This document shows positions 53,920-62,544 of a stretch of DNA of 64,000 bases, piece after piece. Below the pieces are notes generated by a model, which was given only the letters and a program-made list of their open reading frames with translations, ran no database searches and was not told the DNA's origin. Each line of letters opens with the position of its first letter. Positions within the stretch are counted from its first letter, which is position 1. Both the position numbers and the translations under genes were made by a program. The DNA lies in NCBI RefSeq assembly GCF_039544165.1, contig NZ_BAABLD010000008.1, positions 1,178,001 through 1,242,000 of the forward strand. The letters run 5' to 3'. This stretch comes from Viridibacterium curvum (GTDB lineage Bacteria; Pseudomonadota; Gammaproteobacteria; Burkholderiales; Rhodocyclaceae).

Positions 53920-55131
53920 TCAGGCCTGTTGGCGGCGTTCTTCCCTTATCAGCAAGCCCAGCAAGGCCATGCCGCACAGCATGATCGCCGCCGTGGCAAA
54001 CAGGGCGCCGCGGTAGCTGCCGGTAGCTGTAGCGATGTAGCCGGCCATGGCGGGGGCTACGATCTGCGCCACGCCGTAGCTCAGGGTCATGCGCGCCATG
54101 GCTTTTGCCGGATTGCCGGGAAAGCGGCGACCTATCAGCGTCAGCGTGAGGCTGACAATGCCGACGAAGGTCACGCCATACAGAGCGGCGCTCAAGAGGT
54201 TGAGCAGCGGGTCGCCGCTCAGGGCCGGCAGCAGGATGGAGATGACCTGCAGACCATAGGCCAGCAGTAGCGCCGGGCTTGGTCCCAACGCTTGCGCGAC
54301 GCGATCCCAGAAGAAGCTCGACGGCGCTGCCGCGAGGCCGACGATTACCCACACCCAGCCGCCGTGGCCGGCCAGCATGGGCAATTTGACGAGGATGGTC
54401 ACAATGAAGGTGGCGCTGATCACGAAGCCGAAGCCTGCGCAGAAGTACGCGCCGGTGAGTAGCCAGACCCAGCGCGGTGACGCGGCTTGCGCTGCTGTGA
54501 TACGCGAATTCGTCGTGGCATGCGCGGGGGCTGGCGCGGGCAGCCACAACCAGGCCGGCACGAAGAACGCGCAACCCAGCAGACCCAGACCCAGCCACTG
54601 CTGCGCCCAGCTCAGCCAGTCCACCATGGCGGCGACCGCGAGACCCGATACGACAATGCCCAGCCCGAGCCCGGCGAAATGCAGGCCCAGCTCGGGGCGA
54701 TGACCATGGCGTATCAACCAGTTCAAAGCCAGCCCGGAGGCCAGCAGCAGCCCGGCTGCGCCGGAGAGTCCGGCGAGATAACGCAGTACGGCCCACAGCA
54801 CCGGCTCATCGGTCAGCCCCATTGCTGCCGTGCTGAGCACGGCGAGGACGAGTCCTGCGCGATAGAGCACGAACTTGCACCGCAGATCGCTGATTGACGC
54901 GGCCAGCAGCGCACCCGACATGTAACCGGCGTAGTTGATCGTCGCCAGCCAGCCACCCGCGAGATCCGACAGGCCGATCTGTTCGCGCATGATGGGCAGC
55001 ATCGGCGTGTACGCAAAGCGCGCGAGCCCCACGCTGAGTATCAGGGCACAGATGCCGGCGATGATCACGCGGTAACGCTCGGCCGCTCCGGTGGGCGGGC
55101 GGCCGCTCTCTGTGAAATGCATCGGATTCAT
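53920..55131 (-). CDS. YbfB/YjiJ-family MFS transporter
   Basis: 403 residues with about 12 membrane helices. The N-terminal GLARFAYTPMLPIMREQIGL and AGGWLATINYAGYMSGALLA are the YbfB/YjiJ (DUF1228) signature. No substrate is known for most members; some export small aromatic or drug-like compounds. It lies just upstream of marR (71 nt) on the same strand, so it may be controlled with it, though it has its own promoter region with an inverted repeat at 55137-55166. Confidence 0.88.
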   Translation of the reverse strand: MNPMHFTESGRPPTGAAERYRVIIAGICALILSVGLARFAYTPMLPIMREQIGLSDLAGGWLATINYAGYMSGALLAASISDLRCKFVLYRAGLVLAVLSTAAMGLTDEPVLWAVLRYLAGLSGAAGLLLASGLALNWLIRHGHRPELGLHFAGLGLGIVVSGLAVAAMVDWLSWAQQWLGLGLLGCAFFVPAWLWLPAPAPAHATTNSRITAAQAASPRWVWLLTGAYFCAGFGFVISATFIVTILVKLPMLAGHGGWVWVIVGLAAAPSSFFWDRVAQALGPSPALLLAYGLQVISILLPALSGDPLLNLLSAALYGVTFVGIVSLTLTLIGRRFPGNPAKAMARMTLSYGVAQIVAPAMAGYIATATGSYRGALFATAAIMLCGMALLGLLIREERRQQA

Positions 55132-55136
55132 CTTTG

Positions 55137-55166
55137 TGTGAAATCAAGTGCCCGCAGTGTTTCACA
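55137..55166. promoter_or_regulatory. Inverted repeat in MFS promoter region
   Basis: TGTGAAA (55137-55143) and TTTCACA (55160-55166) are separated by 16 nt, immediately upstream of the MFS start; a third half-site TGTGAAAT lies at 55111-55118 within the first codons. This could be an operator for an unlinked regulator. Confidence 0.45.
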
Positions 55167-55206
55167 TGCGCCGCCCGCTGCCATCGGGGTTTGCACCTGA
55201 GAAAGA

Positions 55207-55234
55207 AAAAGCGCCCCGTGCGGGGCGCTTTTTT
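55207..55234. terminator. Bidirectional-type terminator near 55.2 kb
   Basis: GCGCCCC (55211-55217) pairs with GGGGCGC (55222-55228); A residues precede and T residues follow, so it can terminate on either strand. It lies downstream (minus strand) of the PL1 pectate lyase gene and insulates it from the MFS gene. Confidence 0.85.
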
Positions 55235-55258
55235 GTCACTGCTGTTGCTCCTTGGTGC

Positions 55259-56773
55259 TCAGTTCTGCTTCGAGCACTTGTTCGGGTTGCCGCCGGGGTC
55301 ACTGCCGAACACGGCGACAGTGCAGGCGGCGCTGCCACCCACACCGACATATTTCAGCACCCACTTGCCGCTGCGACCGAAGGCGACCCAGCCGGTGCCC
55401 GAGCTGACCGAGCAGGTACCGCCGAGGTCGGCGCACTTCGAGAAGCCAGTGGGGTAGTCACCCGTGCCGGCCAGTGTCGGCGGCGTGCCACCGGCGGACG
55501 AGCTGGCTGCGCTGCTTGTAGCAGACGAGGCGGCCGAGGAGGCGACTGATGAAGCAGCAGAAGAAGCAGCCGAGGACGCAGCGGACGAAGCGACTGACGA
55601 AGCGGCGGCCGAGCTGCTGGAGCTGGTGGCAGTGCCACAGGCTGCAGCGGTCAGTTGCGCGTTGTTCTTGCCGACCCCTGCATAGCTGGCGAGCTTGTCC
55701 TTGACGCACTGGGCCGTCACCGGTTCATAGGTGTAGGGCAGGGTGAGCGGGAAGGTGGCCGTCGTGGTCCATGCCGAAGCGCTCTTGTCGCCGCTGGCAG
55801 GGGTCGACCAGGTGATGCCGTACTTCGCAAAGTCAGCTGTGCCCGTGATGTTGTTGTTGCGCAGATCCCAGAAGCCGCAATTGCTGCCACCATCGAAGAA
55901 GCAGACCACGGGATCGATGGAGTTCTGGAACCAGTTCTTCTCGACCAGCGAGTAGCCGCCCTGGCGCACGTTGATGCCCGAGGTGGTGATCTTGTCGTAG
56001 AAGTTGTTGTACATGTGGGTCCAGCCCCCGCGTTGCAGCGGCAGACGACCGTTCACGTTGTAGTAGATATTGTGGTGGAACGTGATCTTGCGACCGCCCT
56101 GGATGTCGGTGTTCGAGGAGCCATCGAGGCCGACCTTCTTGCTGTCGTGGATGTAGTTGTACGACACGGTGATGTTGTGCGACGCGCCCTTGATGTCGAG
56201 CGCGCTTTCAAAGGTCAGGTCGCCATCGGGCGAGCCATTGCACTCGTTGTTCACCGCGAAGAGTTCGTTGTGGTCGACCCACACGTTCGACGCACCATCA
56301 ATGCGGATCATATCTGCGTCATTGGCGGCACCGGCGAGCGCGCCGATCTTCATGTTGCGAATGATCACGTCACTGGAGCCACCCTTGAGCACGATGCCGA
56401 AGTTGGCGGACGAACCGTTTGCGCCCTGGATCGTCAGGCCATAGGTGAAGCCGCTGACTTCCACCTTGCGGTATGTGTCGCTCCAGCGCGGGTTGGGGCA
56501 GTCGCCAGCCGAGTTCTTCGTGTGGTTGGCGACCATGGCAGCGATCAAGGAGTCTTCGTTACCCGTGTAGGTCACGACGAGGGGCAGCTTGGCTGTCTTG
56601 GCTTCGGCAATCGCATCGATGATGTCTTGCAGGGATGTGGCTGTACGTGCCAGCGCGCCAGTCTTGTTGCCACCATCGGCTGTCGAGAATCCGCCAGTCG
56701 TGCCCGCCATGGCCGTGCTGCCGAAGGCGAGGGAGAGACCCAGTGCCAGCGTGGTTTTCTGCATTGCTTTCAT
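55259..56773 (-). CDS. Secreted pectate lyase, PL1 family, with C-terminal module
   Basis: 504 residues from ATG 56773 (the ATG at 56764, three codons on, is equally plausible by ribosome-site spacing). Signal peptide KTTLALGLSLAFGSTAMA. The PL1 catalytic beta-helix includes SNVWVDHNELFAVNNECNGS, DIKGASHNITVSYNYIHDS, HHNIYYNVNGRLPLQRGG and WTHMYNNFYDKITTSG; the Asp pair and Arg are those that bind calcium and attack. It ends in a Ser/Ala linker and the module GFSKCADLGGTCSVSSGTGW to NPNKCSKQN, as in the other two enzymes but at the C-terminus. It cleaves polygalacturonate outside the cell. Confidence 0.92.
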   Translation of the reverse strand: MKAMQKTTLALGLSLAFGSTAMAGTTGGFSTADGGNKTGALARTATSLQDIIDAIAEAKTAKLPLVVTYTGNEDSLIAAMVANHTKNSAGDCPNPRWSDTYRKVEVSGFTYGLTIQGANGSSANFGIVLKGGSSDVIIRNMKIGALAGAANDADMIRIDGASNVWVDHNELFAVNNECNGSPDGDLTFESALDIKGASHNITVSYNYIHDSKKVGLDGSSNTDIQGGRKITFHHNIYYNVNGRLPLQRGGWTHMYNNFYDKITTSGINVRQGGYSLVEKNWFQNSIDPVVCFFDGGSNCGFWDLRNNNITGTADFAKYGITWSTPASGDKSASAWTTTATFPLTLPYTYEPVTAQCVKDKLASYAGVGKNNAQLTAAACGTATSSSSSAAASSVASSAASSAASSAASSVASSAASSATSSAASSSAGGTPPTLAGTGDYPTGFSKCADLGGTCSVSSGTGWVAFGRSGKWVLKYVGVGGSAACTVAVFGSDPGGNPNKCSKQN

Positions 56774-57474
56774 TCCTTGTCCCCTGAAGAGTCGAGAGTT
56801 TGTTTCTGTCTGCTTAGGCTGCTCGCCGATCCGTGTCGGCCTTGGCGATAGGTGCATTGTCGGTGAGGCGGATAAATTAACAACGTCAAAACTAATAAAA
56901 ACAACAAATCCGTCACAGGGGCCGAAGTTACTGCCCCGCGAGATCTGCGGATCAAAAATAAACCGGAAAAACAATGGGTTAAAGATTCAGCAGGCTTGCC
57001 GAATCATCAGGCGGATGATCCTGATCTGTCTGCTTACGGCGCGTTTTCCGGGGTTTGCAGGGTGAGCTGAGCTCCATGGCGACACACCCCGGTCAGCCAG
57101 ATGGGGTGCGGTTTGCACCCGTTGCAGAACATCAGAACCCGCGTCAAAACGGTGCTGGAAGTGATGTCGCGGTATGTGCGGGAGAACGAAGGATCGGGAA
57201 TAAGTCACAGATGGCGACAGGTTTCCGCCGTCCGGAGTGCGGAGTCGAGCCGAGGCGCGCACCTTGCCGCTCAGCGCCTGGTGTTGGTCGAATCCGGGAT
57301 ATAAATCCCCTCTCCCGTCACGCCAGTGATGCCTGCCGTCTTGCTCGCCTCGCCACAGATCGGGGCTTCTGTTGTGGGTCGCTGGCGCCTTCCGGTTTGA
57401 CCACTTCGGCATGGCAGACCATGCGATGCGCCTATACTGCGAGCCCTCTGAACCATCCGCAAAGCGTTCCCGCC
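56774..57474. other. 701-nt intergenic region, pectate lyase promoter side
   Basis: No gene is recognised; the open frames here have no family features. A-rich sequence at 56872-56912 (GATAAATTAACAACGTCAAA, then ACTAATAAAAACAACAAA) is the most AT-rich stretch nearby and probably holds the pectate lyase promoter on the minus strand. The right half is GC-rich with no repeat of note, and precedes the PhnA-like gene. Confidence 0.5.
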
Positions 57475-57813
57475 ATGTCTGCCATTCCCGCCTGCCCCGT
57501 CTGTTCAATGGAAAACACTTACCCCGACGGTGACAACTTCATCTGCGCAGATTGCGGACATGAATGGCCGCAGCAAGCGGCTGTTGCCGAGGAATCAGGT
57601 CGCATCGTGCGTGATGCCAATGGCACCGTCCTGCAGGACGGCGATTCCGTCGTGCTGATCAAGGACCTCAAAGTGAAGGGCTCTTCGATCACGCTCAAGC
57701 AAGGCAGCAAGGTCAAGAGCATCCGCCTCGTTGGCGAGGGCGATCACGAAGTCGACTGCAAGCTCGACGAGGGCAAGTTCATGCTCAAGGCCTGTTTTCT
57801 CAAGAAGGTCTGA
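57475..57813 (+). CDS. yjdM: PhnA/YjdM-like zinc-ribbon protein
   Basis: 112 residues from ATG 57475. The zinc ribbon CPVCSMENTYPDGDNFICAD (Cys pairs CPVC/CADC) and the C-terminal SH3-like VVLIKDLKVKGSSITLKQGS and LDEGKFMLKACFLKKV match PhnA (YjdM). Despite its name it is not a phosphonoacetate hydrolase in most bacteria; function in E. coli is unknown. Longer in-frame extensions upstream lack homologous sequence. Confidence 0.92.
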   Translation: MSAIPACPVCSMENTYPDGDNFICADCGHEWPQQAAVAEESGRIVRDANGTVLQDGDSVVLIKDLKVKGSSITLKQGSKVKSIRLVGEGDHEVDCKLDEGKFMLKACFLKKV

Positions 57814-57908
57814 GCGGCTGGCGCGGCGTGCAGGCGCCGCACTGATGCGATACTGCCGGCTCTTGCCCTGCCCAACGCCACCCGCACAGGGTGAACACAG
57901 GTCCATCG

Positions 57909-58670
57909 ATGCGCAATCCGCGAGACGCCGCTGCCAGAAACATCGTCGAAGACAATCGAAGGTTCTACGAATCGTTGTGGTCGGGTGCACGCCTTGTGCG
58001 GCCTCAACGCTTCAACACCTGGCCGCTTGTCAGTCGCCTGCTCGCGCCGCAGCAGTGCCGGGTCGAGGTGGCCCCCGGCTTGCGTCCGCGCCTGCCACTG
58101 GAAGACACCTTGTTCATCGACATCAGCCATGCGGCGCTTGCTTCGCTGAAGGCCGTCGGCGCGCGCGTTGCGCAAGGCCAGATAGGCAGTCTGCCGCTGG
58201 CGTCGGGCTCTGCCGATTTTCTGTGTGCCTTTGACGTGATCGAACACGTCGAAGACGAAGATGGCTCGCTCGCCGAACTGGCGCGCGTTACCCGCCCCGG
58301 TGCGGTCATGCTGGCCTCGGTGCCGCTGCACCCGGAACGCTGGAACGCCTTTGACGAATTCGTGGGGCACCACCGCCGCTACGAGCCGGAGCGCTTGCTC
58401 GCCAAACTCGACGAGCACGGATTCGTGGTGGAACAAAGCGCGATCTACGGCCTGCAGGCCAAGTCTTCACGCGTGCTCGAAGCGGGCATGTGGTGGCTGA
58501 CGCATCAGCGCGAGCGCGCCATGTGGTGGTACAACCTCTTCATGCCACTGAGCCTCTCGCGCCAACCCAAACTGGTGCTGGAGCCGGGCATGATCGATGG
58601 TGTTGGCGTGGATGAAGTGCTGCTGGTCTGCCGGCGTCGCGCTGCTGCGACACACGGCAACACGCCCTAG
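57909..58670 (+). CDS. SAM-dependent methyltransferase
   Basis: 253 residues from ATG 57909 (GTG 57891 also possible). Class I methyltransferase fold: VEVAPGLRPRLPLEDTLFID (motif I variant), SGSADFLCAFDVIEHVEDED, and LARVTRPGAVMLASVPLHPE, typical of the Methyltransf_11 group. The motif I Gly is in PGLRP, without the canonical GxG. Substrate unknown. Its stop overlaps the convergent DUF4124 gene's stop by 4 nt. Confidence 0.8.
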   Translation: MRNPRDAAARNIVEDNRRFYESLWSGARLVRPQRFNTWPLVSRLLAPQQCRVEVAPGLRPRLPLEDTLFIDISHAALASLKAVGARVAQGQIGSLPLASGSADFLCAFDVIEHVEDEDGSLAELARVTRPGAVMLASVPLHPERWNAFDEFVGHHRRYEPERLLAKLDEHGFVVEQSAIYGLQAKSSRVLEAGMWWLTHQRERAMWWYNLFMPLSLSRQPKLVLEPGMIDGVGVDEVLLVCRRRAAATHGNTP

Positions 58671-59128
58671 CGGCACTCCTCGGCCACGGTGCGCTCTGCC
58701 GCCGCAATCATCGATGCGCGCTGCCCGTCTTCGTAGTATTGCCGGTTGCCATCCTTGTCGCGCGTGAACATCGGTCGGTCGATCTTCAGGAATTCCAGGC
58801 GGCGGCGTGCGTTATCGCAGCGCACCGACTTGTTGTATGCCGCAGTCTTCTCGTTCTGCTCGCGAGCCTTCTGTTCCAGGCGCTGGCTTTGCACATCGCG
58901 CCACTGTTCTTCGGCGGTTTTTTTCGGCGTCGACTCGTTGCCGCTCGCGGCTGCGCCTTTCGCCGGGGCGGCAGGCAGGTTGATTGTGCTGCCGGAGGCG
59001 GCGTCAGAGCAGGGCTGATCCTGAAAGCTCACGCGGCCATTCGCCTGTTTGCACTTGTAGGCTTGAGAATGGGCTTGCGGGCCGGCAATCGACATCACGA
59101 GCAGTCCGCAGACAAGAAGGGCTTTCAC
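58667..59128 (-). CDS. DUF4124-like exported protein
   Basis: 153 residues from GTG 59128, with AGGGAG seven bases upstream. Signal peptide (VKALLVCGLLVMSIAGPQAH), then AYKCKQANGRVSFQDQPC, the DUF4124 motif with two Cys that probably form a disulfide, then a Lys/Glu-rich charged helix (EEQWRDVQSQRLEQKAREQN). Periplasmic. Function unknown; common in beta- and gammaproteobacteria. Confidence 0.85.
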   Translation of the reverse strand: MKALLVCGLLVMSIAGPQAHSQAYKCKQANGRVSFQDQPCSDAASGSTINLPAAPAKGAAASGNESTPKKTAEEQWRDVQSQRLEQKAREQNEKTAAYNKSVRCDNARRRLEFLKIDRPMFTRDKDGNRQYYEDGQRASMIAAAERTVAEECR

Positions 59129-59272
59129 GTCACACTCCCTGAGAACGATGAGGGCATAAAGTTTGGCAAGCATGCCATGACGGGCAGCATTGTGGCCTGA
59201 CGCACTTGCCCCGGTGTGACTCGCGAGGGTGGGGCCGCGCGACCACGCCGCCCCCTGGTTGCGGCGCTTCGC

Positions 59273-59698
59273 TTATGCCAGCACCAGCGTCACATCGATG
59301 TTGCCGCGCGTGGCGTTGGAATAGGGGCACACGATGTGCGCCTTGTCGATCAATGCCTGGGCTTCGTCACGCGGCACGCCGGGCAGGCTGATGGTCAGCT
59401 CGGCCTGGATGCCGAAGCCTGTCGGGATCGGGCCAATGCCCACCTTGCCCGTGATCTGCGCATCAGCCGGAATCGCAACCTTGGCCTGCGCCGCGACGAA
59501 CTTCAGCGCACCCAGGAAGCAGGCCGAATAGCCGGCAGCGAAAAGCTGTTCCGGGTTCGTGCCCGGGCCACCGGCGCCGCCCAGCTCGCGCGGCGTCGAG
59601 AGCTGCACATTCAGGACTTCGTCCGACGAGACGGCGCGGCCCTCGCGGCCTCCGGTAGCGGTAGCTTCAGCGGTGTAGAGCACTTTTTCGAGCGACAT
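59273..59698 (-). CDS. ohr: Ohr organic hydroperoxide resistance protein
   Basis: 141 residues of the OsmC/Ohr family. The two catalytic Cys lie in GYSACFLGALKFVA and AHIVCPYSNATRGNIDVTL; the second block is the Ohr (not OsmC) signature, with the Arg/Glu network of the subfamily. It reduces organic and lipid hydroperoxides with lipoylated partners. It is divergent from an AraC-type regulator over a 131-nt region with an inverted repeat, instead of next to a MarR-type OhrR. Confidence 0.94.
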   Translation of the reverse strand: MSLEKVLYTAEATATGGREGRAVSSDEVLNVQLSTPRELGGAGGPGTNPEQLFAAGYSACFLGALKFVAAQAKVAIPADAQITGKVGIGPIPTGFGIQAELTISLPGVPRDEAQALIDKAHIVCPYSNATRGNIDVTLVLA

Positions 59699-59764
59699 GG
59701 CAAAACTCCTTGTGATGGTTTCGGCGGCGGGTGCCGCGCGATGTCGTCACTGTGCCGCAAGAGT

Positions 59765-59812
59765 TGATACGATCTGCTACAAATAGTCTTGAATACTTGA
59801 TTGAACGTATCA
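59765..59812. promoter_or_regulatory. Inverted repeat in ohr/araC-type divergent region
   Basis: TGATACG (59765-59771) and CGTATCA (59806-59812) are exact reverse complements, separated by 34 nt. Between them lies an AT-rich stretch (CTACAAATAGTCTTGAATAC) that would suit a promoter. A candidate site for the regulator at 59830-60672. Confidence 0.5.
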
Positions 59813-59829
59813 GCTCCGAAAGCGTGCCC

Positions 59830-60672
59830 ATGGCCGACCGACTCGCCGCCCTGCTCGAACACTTCGCCGTCACCGCCCGCGTCTTCCACACCGGCACTCT
59901 CTGCGGCATTCACGATCTGCCCGCCGCAGCGGAGGGCGCCGAAGGCGCGGGCCAGCTCCACCTCGTGCGGCGCGGCCCACTCGAAGTCCGGCACGGCGGC
60001 ACGACGGCCGCGCGCATCGCGGCGCCCAGCCTGCTGCTCTACCCGCGCCCCTTCGCACATCGCTTCGTGAGCGATGCGCAGCAGGGCGCCGATCTCGCCT
60101 GCGCCAACCTGCACTTTGCCGGTGGCGCGGCCAACCCTCTGGCCGCTGCCTTGCCCGCCTTCGTGTGCCTGCCGCTCGACGCGCTGCCCGGCAGCGCTGC
60201 CGTGCTCGACCTGCTGTTCGCCGAGGCCTTTGCCCAGCACTGCGGCCGCGTTGCCATGCTCAACAACCTCTTCCAGATCGTGCTCATCCAGGTGCTGCGC
60301 ACGCTCATGGAATCGGGCCAGGTCGAGCTGGGCATGCTCGCGGGGCTCGGGGACGCGCGCTTGCGCCATGCGCTCATCGCCATGCACGAGCAACCCGCGC
60401 GGGACTGGCATCTGGACGAGCTCGCGCAGCTTGCCGGCATGTCGCGCAGCGTCTTCGCCAACAACTTCCGCCAACGCGTCGGCAGCACGCCGGGCGCCTA
60501 CCTGCAGCGCTGGCGCGTCAGCCTCGCCCAGCGCGCGTTGCAGCAAGGCGTCCCCTTGAAACGCGTCGCCATCGAAGTGGGCTATGGCAGCGAGGCGGCG
60601 CTGTCGCGCGCGTTCAAGGCTTGTACAGGCGCGTCGCCGCGCGAGTGGCTGCGGGAAACGACGCAGCCCTGA
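59830..60672 (+). CDS. AraC-family regulator with cupin-like N-terminus
   Basis: 280 residues from ATG 59830. The N-terminal cupin-type sensor (HTGTLCGIHDLP...GQLHLVRRGPLEV) and the C-terminal double helix-turn-helix (WHLDELAQLAGMSRSVFANN, then VPLKRVAIEVGYGSEAALSR and FKACTGASPREWL) are typical of AraC/CupinC regulators. Probably activates or represses the adjacent ohr gene in response to a small ligand. A longer frame to 59731 is not favoured as it would cover the inverted repeat. Confidence 0.85.
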   Translation: MADRLAALLEHFAVTARVFHTGTLCGIHDLPAAAEGAEGAGQLHLVRRGPLEVRHGGTTAARIAAPSLLLYPRPFAHRFVSDAQQGADLACANLHFAGGAANPLAAALPAFVCLPLDALPGSAAVLDLLFAEAFAQHCGRVAMLNNLFQIVLIQVLRTLMESGQVELGMLAGLGDARLRHALIAMHEQPARDWHLDELAQLAGMSRSVFANNFRQRVGSTPGAYLQRWRVSLAQRALQQGVPLKRVAIEVGYGSEAALSRAFKACTGASPREWLRETTQP

Positions 60673-60732
60673 GGCCGACGACAGCCGCAGCGGGACAGGC
60701 AGACGTGGTGCGCCAGCCGCCAAGGCCGGGCA

Positions 60733-61686
60733 TCAGTCCATGTTCGCGATGGGCATGGACACCTGGCCGGGAACGCCCGCGGCCGGCGACTGCAACGAGC
60801 CCTCGGCGCGCAAATGCGCGACCAGCAGGTCGACCAGTGCGCGCACCTTGGCGGAGGCCTGCCGTCCCTCGCGGTGGATGACATGAATGGGCATGGGCGG
60901 CGGCTCGTAGTCGGCCAGCAACACCTGCAGGCTGCCCGCCGCGAGATGCTCGGCGACCTGGTAGGAGAGCAGTCGCGCAATGCCTGCGCCGCGCGCAATG
61001 GCGGCGATGGCGGCGTCGTTGTTCGTCACCGTGAGGCGCGGGCGGATGCGCACGGCATGCGCTTCACCCTCGCGCTCGAAGCGCCATTCCACCATCGGGC
61101 TCACGCTGGTCGCGGCGATGATCTGGTGATGCGCGAGTTGTTCGGGAGTGGTCGGCGCGCCATGGCGCGCGATGTAGTCCGGCGACGCGCACAGCACGCG
61201 CCGGATCTGCCCCACGCGCAGGGCCTTGAAGCTGGCGTCCGGCAGTTCGCCGATGCGTACGCCCACGTCCACGCCTTCTTCCACCAGATTCACCACGCGG
61301 TCCAGCAGCAGGGCCGACACTTCGGTCTCGGGATAGCGGGCGAGGTAGTCGACCACGCAGGGCATTACATGTAGCCGGCCGAATGAAACCGGCGCCGTCA
61401 GCGTCACATGGCCGCGCGGGGCGGCATTGATGCCAGCCGCCGCTTCGTCCGCTTCATCCGCTGCAGCGATCACGCGGCGCGCGTCGTCGAGGTAACGCTG
61501 TCCGGCCTCGGTCACCCGCACGTAGCGCGTGGTGCGGTTGAGCAGCTTCACGCCCAGGTGCGCTTCGAGGCTGGCCACGGCGCGCGTCACGGCCGGCGGC
61601 GACATGGCCAGACGCCGCGCAGCGCCGGCAAAGCTCTCTTCTTCGGCGACAGCGACAAACACCGACATGACCAGCAGGCGATCCAT
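60733..61686 (-). CDS. LysR-family transcriptional regulator
   Basis: 317 residues. N-terminal HTH: FVAVAEEESFAGAARRLAMS and PPAVTRAVASLEAHLGVKLL, then the substrate-binding domain with GHVTLTAPVSFGRLHVMPCV typical of the LTTR subgroup that controls oxidoreductase genes. It is divergent from the AhpD-like/PNPOx-like/DUF1348 operon, which it most likely regulates; the spacer (139 nt) is AT-rich near 61715-61745. Confidence 0.94.
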   Translation of the reverse strand: MDRLLVMSVFVAVAEEESFAGAARRLAMSPPAVTRAVASLEAHLGVKLLNRTTRYVRVTEAGQRYLDDARRVIAAADEADEAAAGINAAPRGHVTLTAPVSFGRLHVMPCVVDYLARYPETEVSALLLDRVVNLVEEGVDVGVRIGELPDASFKALRVGQIRRVLCASPDYIARHGAPTTPEQLAHHQIIAATSVSPMVEWRFEREGEAHAVRIRPRLTVTNNDAAIAAIARGAGIARLLSYQVAEHLAAGSLQVLLADYEPPPMPIHVIHREGRQASAKVRALVDLLVAHLRAEGSLQSPAAGVPGQVSMPIANMD

Positions 61687-61825
61687 GGCGCGAATCCGGT
61701 ATTCCGAAAAGAGGAATTAAGAATTGCATTGTATGGATATTCTTCAACGAAGTGGAACTTGGAAGAATGCGCTCCATCCGCTGCACATGGTGTGCAACGG
61801 CCCCGCAAACCCAAGGAGATCCACC

Positions 61826-62371
61826 ATGTCCCGCATCAGCATCCCCACCGTCGAACAATCCGTCGCCGCATCCCGCCCCCTGCTGGACGCCGTCCACAAT
61901 CAACTGGGCGTCGTGCCCAACCTGATGAAGCTGGTCGGCCACAGCCCGGCCGCGCTGGAAGGCTATCTCTCGCTCAACGGCGCACTCGCCAAGGGTCAGC
62001 TGCCCGTGCAACTGCGCGAACGCATCGCCCTGGCGATTGCCGAGTACAACGGCTGCGACTACTGCCTCTCGGCGCACAGCTACCTCGCCGCCAATCTCGC
62101 CAAGATCGACGCGGCCGAGATCAACGCAGCGCGTGACGCGCATTCCAGTGATGCCAAGACTGCTGCCGCACTGAAGTTTGCCCGCCGTGTGGCCGCCGAG
62201 CGTGGTCGCGTCGTCGATGCAGACCTCGCCAGCCTGCGTGCTGCCGGTTTCGGCGAAGCAGAGGTCGTCGAGATCGTGCTCAACGTCGCGCTCAACGTGC
62301 TCACCAACTACATCAACAACGTGGCGCAGACCGACGTGGATTTCCCCCTCGTCTCGCACAAGTCCGTCTGA
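61826..62371 (+). CDS. AhpD-like carboxymuconolactone decarboxylase family protein
   Basis: 181 residues from ATG 61826 (AAGGAG at 61813-61818). The CxxC redox pair with downstream His is clear in AEYNGCDYCLSAHSYLA, and VVEIVLNVALNVLTNYINNV is the second conserved block. AhpD-like members reduce peroxiredoxins or act as general thiol peroxidases. First gene of an operon under the divergent LysR regulator. Confidence 0.9.
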   Translation: MSRISIPTVEQSVAASRPLLDAVHNQLGVVPNLMKLVGHSPAALEGYLSLNGALAKGQLPVQLRERIALAIAEYNGCDYCLSAHSYLAANLAKIDAAEINAARDAHSSDAKTAAALKFARRVAAERGRVVDADLASLRAAGFGEAEVVEIVLNVALNVLTNYINNVAQTDVDFPLVSHKSV

Positions 62372-62395
62372 GCACGACCAGTCCCGGCCTGAGGC

Positions 62396-62470
62396 TCGTC
62401 ATTCCCGCGAAGGCGGGAATCCAGCGACGTTGAAAGACACTGGGTTCCCGCCTTCGCGGGAACGACGAAA
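62396..62470. repeat. Palindromic REP-like repeat, second copy
   Basis: CTCGTCATTCCCGCGAAGGC (62396-62415) and its facing arm CGCCTTCGCGGGAACGACGA (about 62449-62468) form a large hairpin. The same arms occur between the two eCIS cargo genes near 16969-17040. It lies between the AhpD-like and PNPOx-like genes and may stabilise the upstream mRNA. Confidence 0.8.
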
Positions 62471-62544
62471 CGTGATGCCATTCACCTGACTGAACGGTAT
62501 TGCAAGCTCAGGCCGTGGTGCTTTATCAACAGAAAGGAATCACC

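Noticed and set aside
56987..57508. Minus-strand open frame in the 56.8-57.5 kb gap
   Set aside because: Arg/His-rich, no domain, no ribosome site; reads as chance open frame in GC-rich DNA.
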